64,000 nt of DNA, from assembly GCA_017471505.1 (NCBI GenBank), contig JAFUTC010000008.1:116448-180447 (forward strand), read 5' to 3'. The notes under the pieces are model-generated. The model was not told where the DNA came from. It ran no database searches and saw only the letters and a list, made by a program, of their open reading frames with translations. This stretch comes from Alloprevotella sp. (GTDB lineage Bacteria; Bacteroidota; Bacteroidia; Bacteroidales; Bacteroidaceae). The translations under genes were made by a program, and so were the position numbers. Shown here one piece after another: positions 11,441 to 18,571 of this stretch (its first letter is position 1; the number at the start of each line of letters is the position of its first letter).

Positions 11441-11567
11441 GCATTATGGGGCAAAAAAAATCAATTATGCAATTTTCCGGTCGCATTATGGAATTTTGAA
11501 ATTCAATTATACAATTTCGCGATTGCATTATGGGATTTTCGGGGTCGGATTATGGAATTGGCGGGGT
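11441..11567. repeat. 21-base-period AT-rich repeat cluster A
   Basis: Six units start at 11441, 11462, 11483, 11504, 11525 and 11547. Each opens with NNATTATG or a close variant, followed by AATTT and ending ATT. A partial unit precedes them near 11420. Together with the gyrB promoter and the terminator at 11584 this accounts for the 309-base gap between gyrB and the M16 gene; I see no gene there. Confidence 0.85.
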
Positions 11568-11583
11568 GGCGTATTCGGATGCA

Positions 11584-11625
11584 GAAAAAGCCCGCCCATT
11601 GCCGGCGGGGCAATATGGGCGGGCT
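11584..11625 (-). terminator. terminator of the M16 peptidase operon
   Basis: AGCCCGCCCAT at 11589-11599 pairs perfectly with ATGGGCGGGCT at 11615-11625, with further TGCC/GGCA pairing inside. On the minus strand it is followed by TTTTTCTGC. It is a strong Rho-independent terminator. Confidence 0.85.
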
Positions 11626-11650
11626 CTGCGTGAGCGTGGTGTGAAGAGGC

Positions 11651-14521
11651 TTATTGCTTTTCTTCGAGGCTTGCGGGAAGCATCACCACGGTAATCTTGT
11701 TGTTGTCCTTGAGGAGCACGTCGCGGCAGAAGCGCTGAACGGCTTCTTTCGTGACGCCATTGACGGCGGCTTCGTAGCCAGTCTGGCCGTCTTTGCCCCA
11801 ACGTACCTTTTCGCGGATAAGGTTCTGCCAGTAGCTGTTTACCTTCTGGTTGTCCTGATATTCCTTAATCTGGAACTTCTTGACCTTATCGAGTTCCTCT
11901 TCGGTAACGCCGTTCTTGGCGATTTCCTCGATGCCTTGCTGCATCAGAAGGAGGGCGCTGTCGGCTTTGGCGGGCTGTACGGGGCAATAAATCTGCATCA
12001 TGTACTCGTCCTTATAGCCGTAGCTGGTAGCAGCGCTCGAGCCGCAACTGTAGGCGATGCCTGCGTCCTCGCGAATGCTCTTCAGCAGACGCTGGCTGAG
12101 GATTTCGCCAAATGCATTGACCACTTCGTTCTCTTCCATGCTGTACGGACGGTTGCCATGCCATACCTGGACGATATTGCCCTTCGGCGTCTCCATTTCG
12201 CGGATGAAGCGGTTGGTAACCACGCCGTCGACGAAGTCGAACTTGGGATCGCGGTCGATTTCAGCCTTCTTCGCTTTCTTGATAGAGCCGATATACTGCT
12301 GGGCGAATAGGCGGAGCGAGTCGACGTCGAATGCTCCGGTTACAAAGAACGTGAAGTCGCTGGGCGAATTGAAGCGCTGGCGGAAGATTTCCTTCATCTG
12401 TGCGTAGTCGCAAAGGTCGAGGTCGGCGCTGGTGATACGCGCTGCGCGAACATCATGGTTGTAGATGGTGGCAGATACGGAGTCGCTGAATGCAACCTCG
12501 GGCTGTTTCTCGATGTTCTCAAGCTGAGACTTGAGCGTGGCTATGAAGTTGTCGTAAGCCTCCTGGTCGTTGCCCGGGTTGGTAAAGGTGAGGTAGAGCA
12601 TCTCAAAGAGCGTGCGCAAATCCTTCGGGGTGGCGTTGCCGTTGATGCTCTCGGTCGAGTAGGAAATACCGGTGTTGAGGCTTACCTGCTTGCCTGCGAG
12701 CAGTTTGGTCAGTTCGGTGTCGGTGAAGTTGCCGAGTCCGGTCTGACCCTGTACTTGCGTGGCCAGACGGGCGTTGACATACGTCTTCGGGTCTTTATAG
12801 TTGAGTTCGTTCATACCGCCAGCGCTGGTTGCTGCGAGTATGACTTGGCTCTTGTTGAAGTCGGTCTGCTTGTAATAGAGCTTGGCACCGTTCGAAAGTT
12901 CTATGAGCGTGTAGCCAAAGTCGGCTGGAGTCTCGCTCTTTATTTTGCCGGCTTTCGGGAGCTTAGACACGAGCGGCTCGTTCTTAACCTCGTCAACAAA
13001 TGCCTCTACCTCGGCGTTCTGCGCAGCGGCAACTGCCGACTTGAGCGACTCTACCGTGGGAACGGGCAAGTCTTCTTTTTCGGGATACATGGCCAACAGC
13101 ACGAAGTTTTTCTCGTTGCTTTCCACGATTTGCGGGAAGGCCTGGTTGACAACCATGGTCAGCATCTTGGCGCTGCTGAGTTGTTGCGAGATAGCCTTGA
13201 GGGCCTCGTACTCTTGCTCGATGCTCGAGATGTAGTCACCCTCGAGGAAGTGGCGTACATACTGCGGCACGAAGAAACTGCTGCGCTGCTTGTCGCGGTT
13301 ATCATAAATGCGCTCCATGCGAGAGAGTATCTCGTCGTTGGCACGGCTCAGTTCACCATCGGTAAAGCCGAACTGGGCGGCACGCTTGACCTCGGTCAGT
13401 ACGGCCTTGAGGGCTGCGTCGTCTTGTCCGGGTTTCGGCAGGATAGACAGGTTCAGTGCGTCGGCAGTCTTAGCGATGAAGAAGTGTCCGTAGTCGGAAC
13501 CGGCCTGCAGGTAGGGGCAGTCGGCCTTCTTGCTAAGGTCGCTGAGGCGCTCGTTAAGGGCGTGCGTGGCAAGGTCGGTGATGTAGCCCTGGAGCAACTT
13601 TTGCATCGAGCCGTTCTGTTCGTGCGTCAAAGCTTCCTGCTTATAGAACAGCATCATGATGGCCTGCTGCATCTCCTTGTCCTTATCTACAACGTAGATG
13701 GGCTGTTCGTTGTCGGGCACGGGATAGAGTTCGTAGGCGGCCTCATTGGCGGGGTTGGTCAGGTCAGAGAAGATGTTCTTGATCTTACCTTCCACTTCGT
13801 CCACGTTAATATCGCCCACGACGATGATAGCCTGCAAGTCGGGATGATACCACTTGTGGTAGTAGGCGCGAAGGGTGTCGGGTGCGAAGTTGTCTACGAC
13901 GCTCATCAGGCCGATAGGCATGCGGCGGCCGTAGCGGCTTCCCGGATACAGCGTCTCAAGGTTGCGGGTGTAGATGCGCATGGCGCCGCTGTCGCGCATA
14001 CGCCATTCTTCGTGAATCACGCCGCGTTCCTTGTCAATCTCCTCGTCTTCGAGCAGAAGAGCGCCCGACCAGTCGTGCAGGATAAGCAAGCAGCTGTCGA
14101 CGTTGCCTTCTGTGCCCGGAAGGTTCACGGGAACGTTGTCGATGTTATAGACGGTTTCGTCGGTCGAAGTATAGGCGTTGAGGTTTTGTCCGAACTTCAC
14201 GCCGATTTTCTCGCAGTAGTTGACGATGCCGTTACCGGGGAAATTTTTAGTACCGTTGAAGCACATGTGTTCAAGGAAGTGTGCGAGACCGCGCTGGGAC
14301 TCTTCTTCCTGAACACTGCCCACTTTCTGTGCGATATAGAAGTAGGCTTGATTCTCAGGCAGTGCGTTGTGGCGGATGTAATAGGTCAGGCCGTTTTCAA
14401 GCTTGCCTATGCGTACATCCGGGTCGACTGGCATCTGCGGCATCTCCTGCGCGCTGACGTTCGTCTGGAATGCCAGCAGAAGTGCTCCTGCCAGCATGCA
14501 AAGTCGTTGAAACTTTTTCAT
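11651..14521 (-). CDS. M16-family zinc metallopeptidase, periplasmic
   Basis: This 956-residue insulinase/pitrilysin-like protease has a signal peptide (MKKFQRLCMLAGALLLAFQTNVSA). The inverted zinc motif HFLEH is at residues 81-85 in GLAHFLEHMCFNG, and the third zinc ligand Glu is expected in the ERGVIHEEWRMRD stretch about 75 residues later. Two full M16 units follow: an active N-terminal half and a C-terminal half (M16_C) that forms the other side of the chamber. This is the usual length for periplasmic M16B double-unit enzymes. It degrades peptides in the periplasm; the substrate is unknown. It is likely co-transcribed with the barrel protein gene 33 bases upstream. A long antisense frame over the gene is a codon-bias shadow. 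Confidence 0.92.
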   Translation of the reverse strand: MKKFQRLCMLAGALLLAFQTNVSAQEMPQMPVDPDVRIGKLENGLTYYIRHNALPENQAYFYIAQKVGSVQEEESQRGLAHFLEHMCFNGTKNFPGNGIVNYCEKIGVKFGQNLNAYTSTDETVYNIDNVPVNLPGTEGNVDSCLLILHDWSGALLLEDEEIDKERGVIHEEWRMRDSGAMRIYTRNLETLYPGSRYGRRMPIGLMSVVDNFAPDTLRAYYHKWYHPDLQAIIVVGDINVDEVEGKIKNIFSDLTNPANEAAYELYPVPDNEQPIYVVDKDKEMQQAIMMLFYKQEALTHEQNGSMQKLLQGYITDLATHALNERLSDLSKKADCPYLQAGSDYGHFFIAKTADALNLSILPKPGQDDAALKAVLTEVKRAAQFGFTDGELSRANDEILSRMERIYDNRDKQRSSFFVPQYVRHFLEGDYISSIEQEYEALKAISQQLSSAKMLTMVVNQAFPQIVESNEKNFVLLAMYPEKEDLPVPTVESLKSAVAAAQNAEVEAFVDEVKNEPLVSKLPKAGKIKSETPADFGYTLIELSNGAKLYYKQTDFNKSQVILAATSAGGMNELNYKDPKTYVNARLATQVQGQTGLGNFTDTELTKLLAGKQVSLNTGISYSTESINGNATPKDLRTLFEMLYLTFTNPGNDQEAYDNFIATLKSQLENIEKQPEVAFSDSVSATIYNHDVRAARITSADLDLCDYAQMKEIFRQRFNSPSDFTFFVTGAFDVDSLRLFAQQYIGSIKKAKKAEIDRDPKFDFVDGVVTNRFIREMETPKGNIVQVWHGNRPYSMEENEVVNAFGEILSQRLLKSIREDAGIAYSCGSSAATSYGYKDEYMMQIYCPVQPAKADSALLLMQQGIEEIAKNGVTEEELDKVKKFQIKEYQDNQKVNSYWQNLIREKVRWGKDGQTGYEAAVNGVTKEAVQRFCRDVLLKDNNKITVVMLPASLEEKQ

Positions 14522-14554
14522 GGATTAAAGATATTAAGTGAGTGAATATTTTTG

Positions 14555-15409
14555 TCAGTTGGCCGGAGTGGCTTCGCCATCGGTTTCTTCCTCTTCTTCG
14601 TCGTCTTCAGAGGCTTCCTCCTCAACAACCTCAGTGACGGTCTCGACAGTCTCGCCGCTTCCGACTTCCTCGAACTGCAGTTCGGGCGTGTCGGCCACTC
14701 CGTAGTTCGGGTCGTGGTATGGGTTTTTCTTGTGGCCGAATTTGATGGTCAGGCCGCACAGGACTTGTATCTGCCAGTCGCCGTGGGCGTTGGCGATGGA
14801 ATTATAGCGGTCGGCCACGTTATTGGCGGTTGCCTCGATGTTGACGGCCAGGTGGCGGGTGAGATTATGCTCAAGAAGCACGCCCATACGCACGTTGTAG
14901 AATGCATGGCGGCGCCAGGGATAGGTGGAGGGGTTCTGCCCGCTTTCTACCCAGCCGCGCATGGTTTTGTTGCTCAGACCTTGGTTGAGGCCTATGCCGC
15001 CAATCAGGAACACGTTGGTTTTCTTGTAGGACGACGAGAAAAGCCACTGCCACACATTGAGCATCAGGTCGAGGTCGTAGTTGATGTATTTGTAGGAATA
15101 CTTCTGTCCGAGGGGCTTATAATAGCCTTTGTTGTTCCATCCGCTGAAGTTGGCACGCAGGCCTATGTAGGGGGTGAACTGATAGCCCACCGAGATGGCC
15201 GCGATAGGGGTGAACAGCCGGCTGGCTCTCATTCCGTCGGCCAGTGTTGTCTGGGCACCGCCTTGCACGCTGACGAATGCGTAGGGGTAGGCCTTGTATT
15301 CCTTATACCAGTTGATGTCGGCCTGTGTCTGCGCGCTTGTCGAAAGACAGAACAGGGTTGCGAGGGCAAACAGCAGGCATGCAGGCCGCCAGGAGGATGT
15401 AGTTTTCAT
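14555..15409 (-). CDS. small outer-membrane barrel protein with acidic C-terminal tail
   Basis: The start at 15409 gives a signal peptide (MKTTSSWRPACLLFALATLFCLSTSA). The body is about 210 residues of alternating beta strands (YAFVSVQGGAQTTL, AISVGYQFTPYIGLRANFSGW, LAVNIEATANNVADRYN), resembling the OmpA/OmpW-type eight-stranded barrels that Bacteroidetes often fuse to an OmpA peptidoglycan-binding domain. Here that domain is absent. Instead the last 40 or so residues are strongly acidic, a Glu/Asp/Thr/Val-rich tail from about 245 on. It is a structural or adhesion-type envelope protein by inference. The gene starts the operon with the M16 peptidase; the -7 box is at 15453-15460. Confidence 0.7.
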   Translation of the reverse strand: MKTTSSWRPACLLFALATLFCLSTSAQTQADINWYKEYKAYPYAFVSVQGGAQTTLADGMRASRLFTPIAAISVGYQFTPYIGLRANFSGWNNKGYYKPLGQKYSYKYINYDLDLMLNVWQWLFSSSYKKTNVFLIGGIGLNQGLSNKTMRGWVESGQNPSTYPWRRHAFYNVRMGVLLEHNLTRHLAVNIEATANNVADRYNSIANAHGDWQIQVLCGLTIKFGHKKNPYHDPNYGVADTPELQFEEVGSGETVETVTEVVEEEASEDDEEEEETDGEATPAN

Positions 15410-15452
15410 AAACGAGTGGTGTGTGGTGATTGATGACGATAATATCAGTCTA

Positions 15453-15460
15453 CAAAGATA
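15453..15460 (-). promoter_or_regulatory. -7 element upstream of the small barrel protein gene
   Basis: Minus-strand TATCTTTG matches TAnnTTTG 44 bases before the start at 15409. The next upstream bases (15468-15488) are a single 21-base repeat unit. Confidence 0.45.
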
Positions 15461-15513
15461 AGCAATTCTATTATGCAATTGTGTTTTTTCGGAAAAATTT
15501 GGAGGTGCGGACG

Positions 15514-15544
15514 TTTGGAAATAGGGGTTTAAAATATACCTTTG
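15514..15544 (+). promoter_or_regulatory. sulfatase promoter, full Bacteroidetes consensus
   Basis: TTTG at 15514-15517, exactly 19 bases, then TACCTTTG at 15537-15544. This is an exact match to the -33/-7 consensus. The leader would be about 40 bases. Confidence 0.75.
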
Positions 15545-15592
15545 TGTCACGAAGCGGTTTTCCGCATTTCACAGTTTGCAATCTTACAGAGA

Positions 15593-17113
15593 ATGACAAA
15601 GGCAACCACATTTGCATGGATGGGTCTCGGCTTGTTGCCGATGGGCCTTGCGGCGCAGCAGCGTCCGAATATTATCTACATCATGTGCGACGACATGGGC
15701 TACGGCGACTTAGGCTGCTACGGCCAGCACTATATCCTGACGCCCAACATCGACCGGATGGCGGCCGAGGGCATAAGATTCACGCAGGCCTACTGCGGCA
15801 GCCCGGTCAGTGCGCCTTCGCGGGCCACGTTTATGACGGGCCAGCACTCCGGCCATACGCATGTTCGCGGCAACAAGGAGTATTGGGCCGACAAACTGGT
15901 GCCGGCCATGTACGGCGAGAACGAGGACTACACGGTGGTAGGCCAGGAGCCTTACGACACGGCCCACGTCATCTTGCCCGAAATCTTCAAGGCACAGGGC
16001 TACCGCACGGGCATGTTCGGAAAGTGGGCCGGCGGATACGAAGGGTCGGTCTCTACTCCCGACAAGCGCGGCGTAGATGAGTTCTACGGCTATATTTGCC
16101 AGTTCCAGGCTCACCTCTATTTCCCCAACTTCCTCAATGCCTTCAGTCGCTCTGCCGGCGACACGGCCGTGCGCCGCGTGGTGCTGGAGCAGAATATCAG
16201 ACATCCGATGTACGGGCCCGACTATATCAATCGCGAGCAGTACAGTGCCGACCTCATCCATAGGCAGGCGCTGGCATGGCTCGATGACCAGCGGCCCGAC
16301 GAACCGTTTTTCGGCATCTTCACCTATACGCTGCCCCATGCCGAACTGCGGCAGCCCGTCGATTCGCTGTTGATGTCGTACGTGCCCTGCTTCCCCGAAG
16401 AGAAAACCTACGGCGGCGAGCCATGGTCACGCTACAATCCGACGGAACATGCCCACGCTGAGTTCGCCGCCATGATTACGCGGCTCGACAGGCAGGTAGG
16501 CGAAATTCTGCAGAAACTTCGTGAGAAAGGACTCGAAGATAATACGCTCGTCATTTTTACTTCCGACAACGGCCCGCACGAGGAAGGCGGTGCTGACCCC
16601 GACTTCTTCAACCGCGACGGACTTTTGCAGGGCAAGAAGCGAAGCACCTACGAGGGCGGCATACGCATCCCGTTCATCGTCAGATGGCCCGGCCACGTGC
16701 CTGCGGGCAAGGTGAGCGACCAGATGTTTGCCTTCTACGACCTCATGCCCACTTTCTGCGAGGCCGCCGGTATCGACGACTACGAGAGCCGTTTCCGCAA
16801 TCCGCGCCTGAAGGACGACCGCTTCGACGGCATATCGATGTGGCCCGCTTTCACGGGCCGCCCGCAGCCTCGTCAGCACGAATATCTCTATTGGGAGTTC
16901 CACGAGACCGACATGATAGGCGTGCGCGAGGGAAACTGGAAACTGGTGGTGGAAAAAGGCCAGCCGAGGCTCTACGACCTCGCTTCCGACGTACACGAGG
17001 ATAATGACGTCAGCGCGTCGCATCCCGACATTGTGCGCCGACTAATAGACCACATCTATAGCGAACACGTCGAGAGCACCGACTTCCGCGTGACGCTGCC
17101 GCCGCGCAGGTAG
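15593..17113 (+). CDS. family S1 sulfatase, Ser-type
   Basis: This 506-residue exported arylsulfatase-family enzyme has a signal peptide ending near AAQQ at 21-24. The metal-binding IYIMCDDMGYGDLGCYG holds Asp33/Asp34. The modification site reads S73-A-P-S-R77, so the formylglycine would be made from Ser rather than Cys and needs the radical-SAM maturase (anSME), not seen in this window. Downstream catalytic motifs are present: GKWAGGY (Lys) and TSDNGPHEEGG (metal ligands). It removes sulfate esters from glycans or small molecules; the substrate is unknown. The start was chosen after the promoter at 15514-15544. It is monocistronic. Confidence 0.93.
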   Translation: MTKATTFAWMGLGLLPMGLAAQQRPNIIYIMCDDMGYGDLGCYGQHYILTPNIDRMAAEGIRFTQAYCGSPVSAPSRATFMTGQHSGHTHVRGNKEYWADKLVPAMYGENEDYTVVGQEPYDTAHVILPEIFKAQGYRTGMFGKWAGGYEGSVSTPDKRGVDEFYGYICQFQAHLYFPNFLNAFSRSAGDTAVRRVVLEQNIRHPMYGPDYINREQYSADLIHRQALAWLDDQRPDEPFFGIFTYTLPHAELRQPVDSLLMSYVPCFPEEKTYGGEPWSRYNPTEHAHAEFAAMITRLDRQVGEILQKLREKGLEDNTLVIFTSDNGPHEEGGADPDFFNRDGLLQGKKRSTYEGGIRIPFIVRWPGHVPAGKVSDQMFAFYDLMPTFCEAAGIDDYESRFRNPRLKDDRFDGISMWPAFTGRPQPRQHEYLYWEFHETDMIGVREGNWKLVVEKGQPRLYDLASDVHEDNDVSASHPDIVRRLIDHIYSEHVESTDFRVTLPPRR

Positions 17114-17147
17114 TTGCCGGCGGCTGGCAGCCTTGTTGCCGGAGAAA

Positions 17148-17252
17148 GTATTATGGGACGCAGAAATCCGATTATGGAATTCGGAAATTGCATAATGCGA
17201 TTTTGAAATTCCATAATCGGATTTTCAGATTGCATTATGGCGTGCAGCGGTT
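17148..17252. repeat. 21-base-period AT-rich repeat cluster B
   Basis: Five units start at 17148, 17169, 17190, 17211 and 17232 with exactly 21-base spacing. It lies in the gap where the sulfatase and skp genes converge. Confidence 0.88.
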
Positions 17253-17265
17253 TCACCGTGGCACA

Positions 17266-17301
17266 AGAAAAGAGGCCCTTACGATTGTCGTAAGGGCCTC
17301 T
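17266..17301 (-). terminator. terminator of the bamA-skp operon
   Basis: A perfect 14-base stem, AGAGGCCCTTACGA at 17271-17284 with its complement at 17288-17301, and a 3-base loop. On the minus strand it is followed by TTTCTTGTG. Confidence 0.85.
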
Positions 17302-17322
17302 GCTGTGGGTTGGAAAGCGGGA

Positions 17323-17832
17323 TTAGAGTCCCAGTTTCTTCTTGATTTTGTCGGTGATGTCCTCGCTGATGGAGGTGTTGATAAAGATGTTGGCCTGCAA
17401 GGCAGTCTGAGTGTCGAGCACATATACGTAGCTGCCTTCTTTCTGTACGGCGTTGACTGCGTCCATAATGCGCTGGATGATTGGCTGCATCTTCTGCTGG
17501 CGTGCCTCCTCAAAGGCTTTCTGGTTGTCGGCTTGTGCCTGCTGGAACTTCTCGTACATGCTCTGGAGTTCTTGCTCGTAGCGCTCGCGAATGTTCTGCG
17601 GCGTCTGGTCGTTGACTTCCTTCTGATATTTTTCAGCCTTGGTCTGAATTTCTTTCTGCATGTCTTCGAGGTCTTTCGTATACTTCTCGCCCAGAGTCTT
17701 CAGTTCTGCTTCGGCAGTCTTATAGGCTGGCAACTCAGATGCGGTTGCGTTGAGGTCAAAGTGTGCGAATTTCTGGGCGGAGAGGCTCAGCGGTGCCAAC
17801 ATGAGTACGGCGAGTAGGATTTTCTTAATCAT
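17323..17832 (-). CDS. OmpH/Skp-family periplasmic chaperone (second copy)
   Basis: This 169-residue protein has a signal peptide (MIKKILLAVLMLAPLSLSA) and a long charged coiled coil at about 40-115 (KDLEDMQKEIQTKAEKYQKEV). That is the architecture of Skp, the trimeric jellyfish-shaped chaperone that carries unfolded outer-membrane proteins through the periplasm. It is the last gene after bamA and the neighbouring skp copy at 17927. The N-terminal strand motif FAHFDLNATASELPAYKTAE is a diverged version of the partner's FALVDMEYILSNIPAYERAN, so the two are old paralogs that have specialised. The terminator at 17266-17301 follows. Confidence 0.88.
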   Translation of the reverse strand: MIKKILLAVLMLAPLSLSAQKFAHFDLNATASELPAYKTAEAELKTLGEKYTKDLEDMQKEIQTKAEKYQKEVNDQTPQNIRERYEQELQSMYEKFQQAQADNQKAFEEARQQKMQPIIQRIMDAVNAVQKEGSYVYVLDTQTALQANIFINTSISEDITDKIKKKLGL

Positions 17833-17926
17833 TGTTCAGTTTTTATTTGTTTTAAGTTTATAATGCGTAGTGTGGCCGGTCGGACGGATTATGCGCCGAA
17901 CCGATGCGAGCGCAAAAATAGGAAGT

Positions 17927-18442
17927 TTAGTTGGAATATCCTAAATTGCGGAGTACTTCGTCGCTGATGTCAATGGCGGGCGAGGCGAAAAGTATGCCGG
18001 CGGTGTCGCTCGAACGGTCGAGCACGAGTTGCAGGTTGCGCTTCTGGGCCACTGCCTTGACGGCGTTGTAGACTTCTTCCTGGATGGGAGCCATCAGGCT
18101 TTCGCGCTTCTTGAAGAGTTCGCCTTCCGGGCCGAAATACTTCTTGCGCAGTTCGCTGGTTTCCTTCTCTTTTTTCACAATGGCTTGCTCGCGGTCTTTT
18201 TTCTGGTCTTCGGAGAGGAAAACGGCCTCGTTCTGATAGTTCTTATAGAGGTTTTTCGATTCAGTCTCGAGGGCCTCGACTTCAGTCTGCCACTTTTTGG
18301 AGGTCTGATTGAGTTGTTCGTTGGCGCGCTCATAGGCCGGAATGTTCGAAAGGATATATTCCATGTCGACAAGGGCGAACTTCTGTGCGTTAGCACTGCA
18401 AACGGCCACGGCGGCCACTAAAAGGATAAGAATGCGTTTCAT
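17927..18442 (-). CDS. OmpH/Skp-family periplasmic chaperone (first copy)
   Basis: This 171-residue protein has a signal peptide (MKRILILLVAAVAVCSANA) and the canonical start FALVDMEYILSNIPAYERANEQLN. A coiled coil covers about 45-110 and the conserved C-terminal VLDRSSDTAGILFASPAIDISDEVL closes it. It lies 129 bases downstream of bamA in the same direction, so it serves the same outer-membrane assembly route. This is the more conserved of the two copies. Confidence 0.92.
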   Translation of the reverse strand: MKRILILLVAAVAVCSANAQKFALVDMEYILSNIPAYERANEQLNQTSKKWQTEVEALETESKNLYKNYQNEAVFLSEDQKKDREQAIVKKEKETSELRKKYFGPEGELFKKRESLMAPIQEEVYNAVKAVAQKRNLQLVLDRSSDTAGILFASPAIDISDEVLRNLGYSN

Positions 18443-18571
18443 GGTTTTTCGTTTTATATGCGTTCTGAAATCTGTGTTTATTCGTTTTGACGCAGCGAAT
18501 GGTTAAAAGGTTACTTTGAGTATCGTGTTTTTAACTTTTTTTACGAGATGGGCGTGCAGGTCAGTCTGGCG

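Noticed and set aside
12455-14545. A 696-codon open frame on the plus strand opposite the M16 peptidase gene
   Set aside because: It lies entirely antisense to a well-supported protease with an intact active site. Its composition (Val, Gly, His rich) is the usual reverse-strand shadow of a GC-biased coding sequence.
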